Assembly: GCA_965243385.1 (NCBI GenBank)
Contig: CBDEUV010000002.1
Span: 2,604,001-2,668,000, forward strand
Source: JANSYA01 sp965243385
GTDB lineage: Bacteria; Spirochaetota; Leptospiria; Leptospirales; Leptonemataceae
Length of the DNA stretch: 64,000 nt
Direction: 5' to 3'
The translations under genes were made by a program, and so were the position numbers. Shown here in pieces: positions 44,239-53,332 of the stretch. Position 1 is the stretch's first letter. Every line of letters starts with the position of its first letter. Under the pieces are notes generated by a model. It made no database searches. It was not told where the DNA came from and worked only from the letters and a program-made list of their open reading frames with translations.

Positions 44239-45132
44239 TCAACCGCGGCCGATCAGATCGATCGACGCCTGGACGGCGTCGTGTAAAAAAGACTCCACGG
44301 CGGCGGCCTGCCCGTCCGGCGCTGCGGCGAGTACCTCCGAAGCGTCAAGCTGCGCGCCGACCCAGCCGTCCGTATTCCAGCGGCCCGCCGGCAGCTGCGG
44401 CAATTTGTCTTTGTCGGGATACGGCCAGGGAGTGACGTACCAGTAGGGTTGATCGTTGCCCATGTCGCCCGGGGAAAGCCCTGCTCCGACCGACCGGCCG
44501 TCTTCGCCGCCGGCCGACGAGGGTTCTTTCAGCGTGACCAGCGTGGCCATGTCGAAATGATGCGGCCAGGTGGTAACCGGTGAAGCGCCGGAGTTAGCGT
44601 CGACGATCTCCTGTAGCAGCGCAGCGGTATTCGCGAAATAGCGTCCCACTTCGGCCGCGCCTTCCAGGCTCAGATTGAATGTAGACTTCTGCGTAACGAG
44701 CGCATGCTCGGGATAGTCGGGATATTCCGGGAGCGTTAGAGCCAGCGACGCGTCCTTTATATCTTTCGCGAAACCAGCGGCTTTCAAAGCGCGCGCCAAC
44801 CACTCAAAGGTTTCGTCCAGGGTCTTACCGAGCAGACTCGCGCTCTCCACAGTCGCGCCGTCCGCCAGCAAAGCCAGGCTCAGATCCTCAAGAAAGAGCG
44901 CACCCCGAAACTCGGGGCCGGATTGCGCGGCGCCCGCGGGCCGACCGAGCGAAGGGCCGAGGAAAGCGTTCGCAGTCGCATCGTAGTCCAGGCTCGTATG
45001 CGTGTAGTCCGGTCGCGCGGCGATCAAACTGACTCCCGCGGCGGCCAGGGGCTGCACTGCGTGATGCAGCTGCAGTCGCGCTTCTTTTACATCGGCGCCG
45101 GATCCGGTCGCCAGGGGTTTCCAATTTTGCAT
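44239..45132 (-). CDS. Conserved hypothetical protein
   Basis: 297 residues from ATG 45132, which has GGAGG at a long 13 nt; an ATG at 45177 has no ribosome site. No signal or membrane segment. Conserved-looking blocks are LHHAVQPLAAAGVSL near the N-terminus, TTWPHHFDMATLVTL and GAGLSPGDMGNDQPYWYVTPWPYP. The His pair next to Asp could bind metal. The family is not recognised by name. It lies 111 bp upstream of the Rieske pair on the same strand. Confidence 0.75.
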   Translation of the reverse strand: MQNWKPLATGSGADVKEARLQLHHAVQPLAAAGVSLIAARPDYTHTSLDYDATANAFLGPSLGRPAGAAQSGPEFRGALFLEDLSLALLADGATVESASLLGKTLDETFEWLARALKAAGFAKDIKDASLALTLPEYPDYPEHALVTQKSTFNLSLEGAAEVGRYFANTAALLQEIVDANSGASPVTTWPHHFDMATLVTLKEPSSAGGEDGRSVGAGLSPGDMGNDQPYWYVTPWPYPDKDKLPQLPAGRWNTDGWVGAQLDASEVLAAAPDGQAAAVESFLHDAVQASIDLIGRG

Positions 45133-45302
45133 GAATGCTACGCGATCCTCCGAAGATCGGTCCTGTTTCGCAGCCATTCATTACAAAAATTCCAATCGGT
45201 GTCAATGGAATCCCGCAACTGAAAGCCGGAAAAGCCGGCTTTTCTATTATCGAAGAAACGAGCGCCGTCCGAAGAGCTCGCAAGTTCCGCCTGACCGCCG
45301 CT

Positions 45303-46166
45303 TCAGTGGGGGGAGCGCCAGTCGTAAATCGGCGATGCCTTAGACTCCAGCAGCGGGCGCACAATGCGAAAGGCCTGACCGTATCGATAGAAGGGCACGG
45401 TCGGATACAGATGATGGACCAGATGCAGATTCTGTCCTAAAAGCAGCGTCTGCAGTCCCGGAAACAGAATCACGCGGGTATCACGATAGCGTTCGCGGCT
45501 CTGGTGGGGCTGATGCGGAATCCAGTCGAAGACAATCGCCAGAATCGCCAGCGAAAGCACCGAAGGCACAAACCAGAGCAGAACAGGATAGGCCGGACCA
45601 AAAAACCAGGCCGTGATCAAAAACGCGGCGAGCATACCCAGCACGTTCACGATCAACCCCGGCAGCCTTTTGCGTTTCTGAACATCCGGCCGGGCCAGAA
45701 ACTGATAGTAGTACGAAAACATGATCGTCAGCGACCGAAAGATCAACAGCAACGGATTGCGCGTGGCCACCCAGTGGTCGGGATCTTCCACGGGATCGTT
45801 CGTGTGACTGTGGTGGCGCAGATGCAGCGGCTGAAACGCGGGAAACGGCGCCCAGAGCAGACTGCCGGCGAGCCAGCCGATCAGCTTTTCGGGAAGCTTC
45901 AGGCCCGCCACGCGCCCGGCAATGCTGCCATGTGAGGCGTCGTGCAAGGGCGTAAAGACGAGATAGCCCAACAACACATTGATCCCCGCCCCGGCCAACA
46001 GCGGCAGGATTCCGAGAGCCACGGCGGCGAAGACCGCCCCGTATCCGGCAAAAACCGCCAGGGCCAGGGCGATGGTCCACCAGCCGGCTCCATTCATGAG
46101 CGGTTTGAGGGCCAGAACGGCCTCTGTGGTCGTCTGCGGGGGTTTCGTGGGGCTTATCTGGTTCAT
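45303..46166 (-). CDS. Membrane di-iron hydroxylase/desaturase (CrtR-like)
   Basis: 287 residues with about four membrane helices. His boxes: HDASHG, HLRHHSHTND and HLVHHLYPTVPFYRY, plus HQPHQ. The short length and box spacing resemble beta-carotene hydroxylases of the CrtR type and short acyl desaturases; substrate not decidable. Two repeats of AACGTTYGTT lie 48-92 bp upstream of the start. It is separated from the unknown gene downstream by 170 bp. Confidence 0.8.
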   Translation of the reverse strand: MNQISPTKPPQTTTEAVLALKPLMNGAGWWTIALALAVFAGYGAVFAAVALGILPLLAGAGINVLLGYLVFTPLHDASHGSIAGRVAGLKLPEKLIGWLAGSLLWAPFPAFQPLHLRHHSHTNDPVEDPDHWVATRNPLLLIFRSLTIMFSYYYQFLARPDVQKRKRLPGLIVNVLGMLAAFLITAWFFGPAYPVLLWFVPSVLSLAILAIVFDWIPHQPHQSRERYRDTRVILFPGLQTLLLGQNLHLVHHLYPTVPFYRYGQAFRIVRPLLESKASPIYDWRSPH

Positions 46167-46213
46167 GGGCTGTCTACCGATCCGTCTATCATCAAATCGA
46201 GGGCAAAAAACAG

Positions 46214-46258
46214 AACGTTCGTTTCGTTTTCGGTCACGATTTATATCGAACGTTTGTT
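46214..46258. promoter_or_regulatory. Two AACGTTYGTT repeats upstream of the CrtR-like gene
   Basis: AACGTTCGTT at 46214-46223 and AACGTTTGTT at 46249-46258, both preceded by G, spaced 35 bp start to start (about 3.3 helical turns). Each contains the dyad core GAACGTTY. Upstream of the minus-strand desaturase/hydroxylase and downstream of the anti-sigma gene direction. A regulator site is plausible. Confidence 0.35.
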
Positions 46259-46313
46259 ATAAATAAACCGCGTGCAATATTCCACAAGTCTTTTTTGGCG
46301 GCTTCACCGGATT

Positions 46314-46691
46314 TCAGGATTCCCGGGATGGATCCGCGTTCGGCGGTTCGGCTGAATGGTGCCGCTTGAGGTGCGCGATCAGGCGATCCCGGGCGGAATC
46401 GGAGAGGCCGGGGCCGACCGGCGCCGGCTCTTCCGCCGCAGGCCGGTCGTCATCAAGATTGGCCCGGCCGGCGAGCCGGCGCAAAGCCCGGCCCAGAGTA
46501 CGAATATTGCGAACATAGTCGTCGCAAACTTTGCAGCACATCAGGTGAATCTGAATATAGAAGCGTTGCCAGCGAGTCGCCTCCACCCCGTCGAGCTGAT
46601 CCGAAGCCTCCCGGACGATTCGATCGCAGGCGGGCGTCAGCATGACGATCAGCCAGTCGAAGGGCATGCGCAGTAGACGCAGAACTCTCAT
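46314..46691 (-). CDS. Zinc-finger anti-sigma factor (ZAS/zf-HC2 type)
   Basis: 125 residues. A ZAS motif H-x3-C-x2-C (HLMCCKVC) is present, preceded by an N-terminal amphipathic helix (FDWLIVMLTPACDRIVREASDQLDG) that replaces the usual short start. No membrane helix, so it is a soluble anti-sigma factor, perhaps redox-responsive. ATG overlaps the sigma-factor stop (ATGA). The C-terminal 45 residues are Pro/Ala/Asp-rich and likely disordered, then helical. Confidence 0.8.
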   Translation of the reverse strand: MRVLRLLRMPFDWLIVMLTPACDRIVREASDQLDGVEATRWQRFYIQIHLMCCKVCDDYVRNIRTLGRALRRLAGRANLDDDRPAAEEPAPVGPGLSDSARDRLIAHLKRHHSAEPPNADPSRES

Positions 46692-47290
46692 CGCCCGCCG
46701 CCCACGGCCCACTGACTGCCGATGCACTGCTGCAGCTGCAAACGCGCCCGGTGCAGAATCACGCCGACGTTCGATTCGCTGAGCTCCAGCATCTCGCAGA
46801 CGTCTTTGCCGGTTACCCGTTCCACTTCGCGCAGCACGAATACGCGGGCGGCTCGCGGCGCAAGCCCCTGCAGGCAGGCCCGCAGAATTTCCAGGAATTC
46901 GCGTCGTTCATACAACTCAGCCGGGTCGCCGTCGTCGACTCCCCAATTCCGCGGGAAAAACTCTGACTTCCAGCGACCCGCCGCGTTGAAATACGGCTCG
47001 TCGCCGGAAGCGTCGACGGCTTCGTAACTCTCTTCGCGGCTCGCGCGTTTGTAGTGATCGTAGACTTTATTTTTTAAGATGCCGATGAGATAGGTGCGAA
47101 TATGAGATTCGCCCCGAAAGCGATCGATGCTTTTCAGAGCGGCCAGGAAGGTGTCCTGCACCAGATCTTCGGCTTGCTGCGGATTGCTCACGCGCGTTAA
47201 GGCGAAGCGATAGAGTACATCACCGTGCTCGCGCACGAGCGATTCGATATCGAAAGCCTGCGCTTCGGTTCCCGAATCGGCGCTATTCAT
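46688..47290 (-). CDS. ECF-type RNA polymerase sigma factor
   Basis: 200 residues from ATG 47290 with GGGAGAT upstream. Sigma-2 (EDLVQDTFLAALKSIDRFRGESHIRTYLIGILKNKVYDHYK) and sigma-4 (LAPRAARVFVLREVERVTGKDVCEMLELSESNVGVILHRARLQL) regions are clear, with a longer acidic linker between (about 90-125). It would redirect RNA polymerase when released by the anti-sigma factor encoded just downstream. Its start overlaps the stop of the glutaminyl cyclase gene. Confidence 0.92.
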   Translation of the reverse strand: MNSADSGTEAQAFDIESLVREHGDVLYRFALTRVSNPQQAEDLVQDTFLAALKSIDRFRGESHIRTYLIGILKNKVYDHYKRASREESYEAVDASGDEPYFNAAGRWKSEFFPRNWGVDDGDPAELYERREFLEILRACLQGLAPRAARVFVLREVERVTGKDVCEMLELSESNVGVILHRARLQLQQCIGSQWAVGGGR

Positions 47291-48114
47291 CTCGAGATCT
47301 CCCGCAAGCGGATTTCGAATATCTTCGGCCAGAGTTTTCCGGTTACGAAGATGCGTTTTTGTTCCGCGTCGTAGGCGACGCCGTTCAGCACATCCGTTCC
47401 GCGAGGCGAAATCCCCGCCGCCGGTAGCAGCCCCTTCAGTTGGATGCGGCCGACGACCCGACCGTTCTGCGGGTCGATGATCACGATACGTTCGCTCTGC
47501 CACACGTTCGCGTACACCAGGCCGTCGATCCACTCCAGCTCGTTCAGTTTTTCCAGGCGACGACCCGCTTCGCGGACTTCGATGCGCTCTTGAACGGCCA
47601 GCGTTTCAGGATCCAGAAAATACAGACGCGCCGTTCCATCGCTGAGAATCAGTCGCTCACCAACAGGATCGTAGGTCAGTCCCCAGCCTTCGGTGGGATA
47701 GCTGAATTCGGTGAGCACTTCGAATGTCCGGCGATCGTATATAAAGCCGCGCTTCGATTGCCAGGTCAGTTGATACACGCGGTTGCCGACCAGCGCCACG
47801 CCTTCGCCGAAGTATTTATTTTCGAGGCGCCGACGCTTTAGCACACGACCGCTCTCAGCATCCACCCGACGTAGCTCCGATCTCCCGCGCAGACCGGTGC
47901 CTTCGTAAAACACTTCCCGTCCGTCTTCCCGGGCGAATACGAGCCCCTGGGTGAACGCAGCGCGATCGTGCGGGTAGCTTCGCACGATTTCATAGCGGTA
48001 GTCGGTCGGAAATTCACCGGCCTCGGTCAACGCGTCCCGACACTGCAGGACAGACAGCGCGAAGGCTACAGACAAAAGCGAGAGATGGCGGGTCATAAGG
48101 GCAATCGCACGCAT
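47287..48114 (-). CDS. Glutaminyl-peptide cyclotransferase, beta-propeller type
   Basis: 275 residues with an N-terminal signal and possible lipobox (SVLQC, Cys25). The plant/bacterial QC family pattern is clear: SYPHDRAAFTQGLVF, FYEGTGLRGRSELRRV, YFGEGVALVGNRVYQLTWQ, EGWGLTYD, KLNELEWIDGLVYANVW and LNGVAYD. It converts N-terminal Gln of exported proteins to pyroglutamate. Coupled (ATGA) to the ECF sigma gene, which is an unusual neighbour. Confidence 0.9.
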   Translation of the reverse strand: MRAIALMTRHLSLLSVAFALSVLQCRDALTEAGEFPTDYRYEIVRSYPHDRAAFTQGLVFAREDGREVFYEGTGLRGRSELRRVDAESGRVLKRRRLENKYFGEGVALVGNRVYQLTWQSKRGFIYDRRTFEVLTEFSYPTEGWGLTYDPVGERLILSDGTARLYFLDPETLAVQERIEVREAGRRLEKLNELEWIDGLVYANVWQSERIVIIDPQNGRVVGRIQLKGLLPAAGISPRGTDVLNGVAYDAEQKRIFVTGKLWPKIFEIRLREISR

Positions 48115-48186
48115 GCTTTCTAATTTAGAAGGCGGCCGCCCGAGTGGGACGGGCCGGCCGAAGACCGCAACGGTGGGCGCCGGCGG

Positions 48187-50103
48187 TCAATCCCGGGCGG
48201 ATTCGGTATCGTCCGCGCTACGCTCCATGCGATCAGGAGCGTTCATCCCGAGAAGCGCAAGTCCGTTTTTCAAACAAACTCCGACCGCAGCCAGGATGGC
48301 GAGCAGCACCGCCGCGCCTTCCGGAGTCTGGTCGATGACTTTGTTCTCCTTCTGGCCGTAGAACTGCGAGAGCGCGGTCGCCAGCGCGTACAAATAGGTC
48401 GTCATACGATGCGGTTCCATCGCCAGGCCGGCGTCCCGTACTTCTTCCGTAAAGCGAGCGCAGTTCAGAAGCAACCGACGGCGTTCGGGCGTGAGTTCGG
48501 TTTGCGTCGCCGCGGACCAGGCCCCGTCGGCTGCAGCGTCTGCCCCGGGAGCCGCGGCCGGTAGCGCGGCCAGGCCCCGCGATTCGGTTTCGCGAAAAAT
48601 CGAACGAATGCGCGCGTGAGCGTAGGCTACGTAGTAGTAGGGATTCTTGTCGGATTGATCCCGGGCCTCGGCCAGGTCGAAGTCCAGATGCGAATCGAAG
48701 GTGCGCATCACGAAAAAATAACGCGAAACGTCGATCGGAATATCCTGCATCAGCTCGGCCATCGAAATGATCTGCCCCGCGCGCTTGCTCATTTTGATCG
48801 GCTGCTTGTTCTCGAGGAGCTTTACCTGCTGGGCGATCAGTACGCGGAAATCTTCTTCGGGAAAATTCATGGCGCGCATTGCGCCCGAAAGCCGCGCGAT
48901 ATAGCCGTGATGGTCGGGGCCCCAGATATTGAATATATGCGAATACCCGCGTTCGATCTTGGTGTGATGATAAGCGATATCGGCGAGCAGGTACGTCGGC
49001 CGGCCGTCGTCGCGCACGATCACGCGGTCTTTGTCGTCGCCGAAATCGGTGCTGCGAAAAAACACTTTCGCGTCGTCCGATTGATAGACGTGTTCGCCGA
49101 GACGATCCCGGGCGGCGAGCACCGCCCCCGATTCGTGCAGAGTGCTTTCGCGAAAGAAATTCTCGAAGTGCACGCGAAACTGTTCGAGGTCCGCCTGCTG
49201 CGTGGCCAGAAAATATCCGATGGCCGCTCGACCGAAGCGTCCGCACAATTCGATCAATTCGCTCAGGCGCTCGTCGCTATGCAAAAAATCTTCAGGCACG
49301 TCGGCGCGGCCGGCGAGCTCGCGCAACACCGCCATAAGTTCCGGCGACGGCTTGAGCGCCGCGTCGTTTGCAACCACCGCCGCAACGACGTCTTTGATGT
49401 ACTCGCCGTGATAACCGCCGGAAGGATACGGTAGAGCCGGCGCATCCGGATAGGCTCCCTCCGAATCGCCTTCGCTTTTCTCGAAGAATTTTACGGGCAC
49501 GCCTTCGGATTCCAAATAACGCAGGAAACAACTTTCGCCGAGCAGGTTCACCTGATTGCCGTAGTCGTTTACGTAGTACTCGGCCGTGACCTCTTCGCCG
49601 CAGGCCGCCAGCAACCGGCAGCAGGAATCGCCCAGCGCCGCCGCGCGCGCGGAGACGACGTTCAACGGACCGGTGGGGTTCGCGGATACGAATTCGAATA
49701 AAATCTTGCGGGGATTTTTCTGAGAACTTCGGCCGTAGGCTTCAGTCTCGACGGCGGCCTTGCGCGCGTACTCAAACAGAATTTCTGACGAAAGCGTGAG
49801 ATTCAAAAAGCCCGGTCCGGCGATTTCCACGGATGCGAAAATCGCGCTGCTTTCCGAATGGGCTTTCAAGGCCTCCGCCAGCGCGCTTGCGAAATTGCGC
49901 GGGTTCTTGAACTCCGGATGATCGGCGGCATATAGATCGCGAAAATTGCGATCCATGGCGATGGTACAGGCGTAGTCGCCGAATTTTTCGTCGCGCGCGT
50001 ACTCCACGCGAATTTCGGGACGCTCGGGACGGGGACCGAGATGCAGCCCGGTTGCATTATCAATGGCCGCTTCGATCGCGGACCGCACACGGTTTTTCAG
50101 CAT
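48187..50103 (-). CDS. argS: Arginyl-tRNA synthetase
   Basis: 638 residues, class I synthetase charging tRNA-Arg. The N-terminal Add-1 domain (about 1-115), catalytic Rossmann fold, KMSKR loop (QPIKMSKRAGQ) and anticodon-binding C-terminus (about 500-620) are present. The HIGH motif is odd: after SANPTGPL the usual HVGH reads NVVS, so both His are lost while the flanking sequence stays conserved (SARAAALGD, YYVNDYGNQ). No second argS is visible here. It lies 7 bp downstream of the sterol desaturase gene. Confidence 0.93.
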   Translation of the reverse strand: MLKNRVRSAIEAAIDNATGLHLGPRPERPEIRVEYARDEKFGDYACTIAMDRNFRDLYAADHPEFKNPRNFASALAEALKAHSESSAIFASVEIAGPGFLNLTLSSEILFEYARKAAVETEAYGRSSQKNPRKILFEFVSANPTGPLNVVSARAAALGDSCCRLLAACGEEVTAEYYVNDYGNQVNLLGESCFLRYLESEGVPVKFFEKSEGDSEGAYPDAPALPYPSGGYHGEYIKDVVAAVVANDAALKPSPELMAVLRELAGRADVPEDFLHSDERLSELIELCGRFGRAAIGYFLATQQADLEQFRVHFENFFRESTLHESGAVLAARDRLGEHVYQSDDAKVFFRSTDFGDDKDRVIVRDDGRPTYLLADIAYHHTKIERGYSHIFNIWGPDHHGYIARLSGAMRAMNFPEEDFRVLIAQQVKLLENKQPIKMSKRAGQIISMAELMQDIPIDVSRYFFVMRTFDSHLDFDLAEARDQSDKNPYYYVAYAHARIRSIFRETESRGLAALPAAAPGADAAADGAWSAATQTELTPERRRLLLNCARFTEEVRDAGLAMEPHRMTTYLYALATALSQFYGQKENKVIDQTPEGAAVLLAILAAVGVCLKNGLALLGMNAPDRMERSADDTESARD

Positions 50104-50110
50104 AACAGGA

Positions 50111-51472
50111 TTATGAAACCCTGTTCACAGCCGGCGTCTGGGGGTCAAACGAAGCGCCCCTGGAATAATTGGAATAAAAAGAAAAAACGAGCCGCACCCA
50201 GACCAGCGATCCCAGCGCGAATGCAGCGACGATTAGCGCCGCCAGCTCGCTCCAATAGCCGGCGTACGCCAGCAACGCCGCCGCGGTCGCCGTGAGCAGC
50301 CAGCGCAGAGCTTCGACGCCGGCCCAGGCGGGATTCTCGCGGGCCGCAAGAGCCATGCCGATGCTGGCGAAACCCGCGACCAGGTACGCGCCTCCGGCGA
50401 CTATCAGCCACAGCGGCCACGCGGGCATACCCGGAGCGGACTTCGCGATTTTCAAAAAGATCAGGCTGCCGGCAAGCAGCGCCAGAAACTGCACCCACAC
50501 GTAGAGCTTCAACGGCCCGCCGATCTGCGGATCGTATTTTTCGTAATCTTGCGGAACTGGTGACGCGACCCGCGGACCGCCCAGATCGGCGGGTCGCCAC
50601 CCCGGCGAGCGCAACAAAATTTGCAGCCGGTTCCAGAACCCCCGGGTGCGGCGCATGTCGGCGAAGATACCCGCATACTCGTGAATATTGGCGTGCAGCG
50701 GATCGAAGCTGCGCAGCGGTTTGACCAGGCCGTAATTGGGTTCCTCGATCTCTTCGGCGTAACTTCCGAAAAGCCGATCCCAGAGAACCAGTATGCCGCC
50801 GTGATTTTTGTCGAGGTAGCGCGGATCACGGCCGTGGTGTACGCGATGATGCGACGGCGTAAGCAAAATGAATTCGAGAAACCCCAGCTTACCAATCAGG
50901 CGGGTGTGCACCCAGAATTGATAGATCTTCACCGCTCCGTGGCAGATAAACATCATCTGCCAGGGGACGCCGGCCAGAGCCAGCGGCGCCATGAACATGT
51001 ACTCGAAGATACGCTGAAAGCTGCACTGGCGCAGGGCCGTCGTGAGGTTGAATTCTTCGCCGGAGTGGTGCGTAACGTGGCAGGCCCACAGGAATCGGTT
51101 TTCGTGACAGGCGCGATGAAACCAGTAATAGAGAAAATCGACCGCCAGCAACACCAGCAGCCATTGCCACCACGCGGCCCCGTTCAGGTCCAGACCCGTT
51201 CCGCCGAGAAGAACGGGCAGCGACCAGTTCGCCGCGAGCTTCGCGTACCACCAGATCGACGCGGCGGCGATGGCCACGCCCGTAATCGAAAAGATCAGCG
51301 CGGTCGAAAGCGCGACGATCGAATCGTTCATACGATAGAGCGGCCGGCCGTCGTCGGTTCCGCGTAAGCGCGCAGAGATCGATGCGAAGCGCGATACAAT
51401 CAACTCGATGAAAATCAGAAAAATGAAAAACGGAATCGCCAGCTCAATCGGATTCAGTTTCGCCAGATCCAT
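50111..51472 (-). CDS. Sterol desaturase/fatty acid hydroxylase family protein
   Basis: 453 residues with about nine membrane segments. Di-iron His boxes: FHRACHE, HVTHHSGEEFN, and HHRVHHGRDPRYLDKNHGG. Such enzymes hydroxylate or oxidise lipids (alkylglycerol monooxygenase and related). The C-terminal half adds three or four membrane helices beyond the usual core. On the same strand as argS and probably co-expressed. Confidence 0.87.
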   Translation of the reverse strand: MDLAKLNPIELAIPFFIFLIFIELIVSRFASISARLRGTDDGRPLYRMNDSIVALSTALIFSITGVAIAAASIWWYAKLAANWSLPVLLGGTGLDLNGAAWWQWLLVLLAVDFLYYWFHRACHENRFLWACHVTHHSGEEFNLTTALRQCSFQRIFEYMFMAPLALAGVPWQMMFICHGAVKIYQFWVHTRLIGKLGFLEFILLTPSHHRVHHGRDPRYLDKNHGGILVLWDRLFGSYAEEIEEPNYGLVKPLRSFDPLHANIHEYAGIFADMRRTRGFWNRLQILLRSPGWRPADLGGPRVASPVPQDYEKYDPQIGGPLKLYVWVQFLALLAGSLIFLKIAKSAPGMPAWPLWLIVAGGAYLVAGFASIGMALAARENPAWAGVEALRWLLTATAAALLAYAGYWSELAALIVAAFALGSLVWVRLVFSFYSNYSRGASFDPQTPAVNRVS

Positions 51473-51605
51473 GCGAGTATTCTGACGCGTTTTCGCGAAT
51501 TCGCAACTATTTTTCGCCGGCGGCTGGAGGGCTTTCGGCGCCCGGCGGCGGATTCTTTTGCGATGCGCTGTTCGCGGCGGCGGCCGCAGCGCCCGGGCCC
51601 GCGTT

Positions 51606-51821
51606 TTATTCGCTCGATTTCACAGGGCCGGGAGGCGATCGCAGAATCTGACCGGAGAAGGTCTCGAGAGTCTTCAGATCCTGGTCGCGATGCATGCGCA
51701 AGGCATCGGACAAGGGCGCGATCAACTGCGGCGCGCTGGCGAAAATCAGCGCCGCCACCGCCAGCGCGCCCAGTGCCACCAGCATCGAGACGGTCGCCAT
51801 CTTTTGCAAAATCGATTTCAT
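51606..51821 (-). CDS. Small single-pass membrane protein
   Basis: 71 residues: one membrane helix (about 10-32, MLVALGALAVAALIFAS) and a short soluble tail with a charged helix (LRMHRDQDLKTLETF). No family recognised. 26 bp after recO on the same strand. No strong ribosome site; coding is supported by its amphipathic plan and place. Confidence 0.55.
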   Translation of the reverse strand: MKSILQKMATVSMLVALGALAVAALIFASAPQLIAPLSDALRMHRDQDLKTLETFSGQILRSPPGPVKSSE

Positions 51822-51847
51822 AAACTATTTCATGCAGCTGAAGATTC

Positions 51848-52720
51848 TCAGGACAGCCGCAGCTGTTCGCGCAGCTGCGTGGCGGCCCGCAGCGGCCCGC
51901 CCTGATAATGCTCCATACACTGCAGCAAGCGTTCTTCGGTATGGCTGACCCAGGGAGGCAGACCGTCTCGAATCTCCCGCGCGGCTCCAGCTTCAGCAGA
52001 CTGCGCCCCGGATCGCCAGCCCGCCAGATACTCCGCGAATTTCGAATAGCGCATGCTCGCCGCCGCAGCAACCATCCGGGCCGAGTAGGCGTCCGCAGCG
52101 CCCGCGTCCGGCGCACAGCCGTCACAGGAGAAAAAGACCTCGGGCACGTTCCAGAACGCCAGCTCGCCCAGTTCGCGCCCGCATTCCGCGCATGACCTCG
52201 CGTCGCCGACCAGGCCCAGGATCTTCAGCACACGCACCTTAAAGAAAATCGACAGCAGCGTAAAACGAAAGGATTTCAGTTCCGCGTTTTCAAGCGGAGC
52301 GAGCTCCGGCGACAGCGGGTTTGTAAGCTCTTCGAGAGTGCCTTTTAATAGAAGAAAGAGTTCCGGCGCGTCGCCCGCTCGCGAACCGAAGCTCGCCAGC
52401 TCCAGGAAGTACGAAAGCACCAGCAATCCTTCATATCCCGAATCTTTCAGCGCGCCGAAACGCTCGACGACGTGGCCTTCTTTCAGCGAAGCGAAGATTC
52501 GCGAGTCCGGGGAAACGCCGGGACGTTCTTCGCTTTCATAATAGGTGAGGCGCACCAGACTACCCGGCTCAAACAGGAGATTGCTGCGCGAACGGGACTT
52601 GCGTACGCCGTGACTGCGAACGTCACGCGTCACGCCCGATTCGAAGAGCACTCCCGCGATCGCGTCCGCTTCGCCGACGTTTCTGCGGTTCAGAACAATG
52701 CCCGATGCGGACTGCAGCAC
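51848..52720 (-). CDS. recO: DNA repair protein RecO
   Basis: 290 residues from GTG 52720 (AGGCGA upstream); the frame is open further upstream but there overlaps the MORN gene. N-terminal OB fold (ASGIVLNRRNVGEADAIAGVLFESG), helical middle (GLLVLSYFLELASF) and a four-Cys zinc knuckle (CAECG and CDGC). RecO loads RecA at ssDNA gaps with RecR. The insertion TRDVRSHGVRKSRSR in the OB loop is usual. Confidence 0.9.
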   Translation of the reverse strand: MLQSASGIVLNRRNVGEADAIAGVLFESGVTRDVRSHGVRKSRSRSNLLFEPGSLVRLTYYESEERPGVSPDSRIFASLKEGHVVERFGALKDSGYEGLLVLSYFLELASFGSRAGDAPELFLLLKGTLEELTNPLSPELAPLENAELKSFRFTLLSIFFKVRVLKILGLVGDARSCAECGRELGELAFWNVPEVFFSCDGCAPDAGAADAYSARMVAAAASMRYSKFAEYLAGWRSGAQSAEAGAAREIRDGLPPWVSHTEERLLQCMEHYQGGPLRAATQLREQLRLS

Positions 52721-52742
52721 GACCTTCGCCTGCGATCGGTGA

Positions 52743-53261
52743 TCAGCTGCCCGGCAGTTTACTGAACTGGCCTTCGCCGCGCGTATCGTTTTCCCAGACG
52801 CCTTCGAAGACCGTTCCGTCGGGCCAGGTATAGACGCCCGGGCCGTGTTTGGTATCGCTTTGAAATTCACCGACGTAGTTGTGGCCGTCAGACCAGGTGT
52901 AGGCGCCCTTACCATGACGCAGGCCGTCGAGATACTCGCCCACGTACTGGCTGCCGCTCGGCCAGGAATAGGTTCCCGTACCGTTGCGCAGGCCTTTCTT
53001 GAACTGGCCGACGTACTTGCTGCCGCCCGGCCAGACATAAGTTCCCTGACCTTCTTCGCAGTTTCCCACAATGCACCCGGTGTCGGAAGATCCGGCACGT
53101 TCGCCCGCTTCGCCCGCACTTCCGGCGTCGGAACCGGATTCTTCGGCGGGCTGTTCTTTATTCATTTCCTCGCCGCCTTCGCGGGTGTCGCCGCTGCTGC
53201 ATGCGGCGGAATAGCTCAGGATCAACAATATCAGGACCTGTAGAATAAAAATCGTGCGCAT
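52743..53261 (-). CDS. MORN-repeat lipoprotein
   Basis: 172 residues from ATG 53261. Lipobox SAAC (Cys21). A Glu/Ser/Gly-rich spacer (about 22-62) leads to a CxxGNC turn and four MORN repeats (about 70-155; YxGxFxxGxxxGxGxYxWPxG). MORN units often bind lipids or proteins; here they face the periplasm or surface. The repeats give visible internal DNA similarity. 22 bp upstream of recO. Confidence 0.87.
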   Translation of the reverse strand: MRTIFILQVLILLILSYSAACSSGDTREGGEEMNKEQPAEESGSDAGSAGEAGERAGSSDTGCIVGNCEEGQGTYVWPGGSKYVGQFKKGLRNGTGTYSWPSGSQYVGEYLDGLRHGKGAYTWSDGHNYVGEFQSDTKHGPGVYTWPDGTVFEGVWENDTRGEGQFSKLPGS

Positions 53262-53332
53262 AATACTTCGTCGTCTCCCCACCCGCTTATGGCGTCCTGC
53301 TAATCTATCAGGCGAGCGCCATTCGCGCAATT

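Noticed and set aside
52780..53040. Similar DNA blocks of about 69 bp that could suggest a repeat array
   Set aside because: They encode consecutive MORN units and diverge at the DNA level; no CRISPR-like spacer structure.
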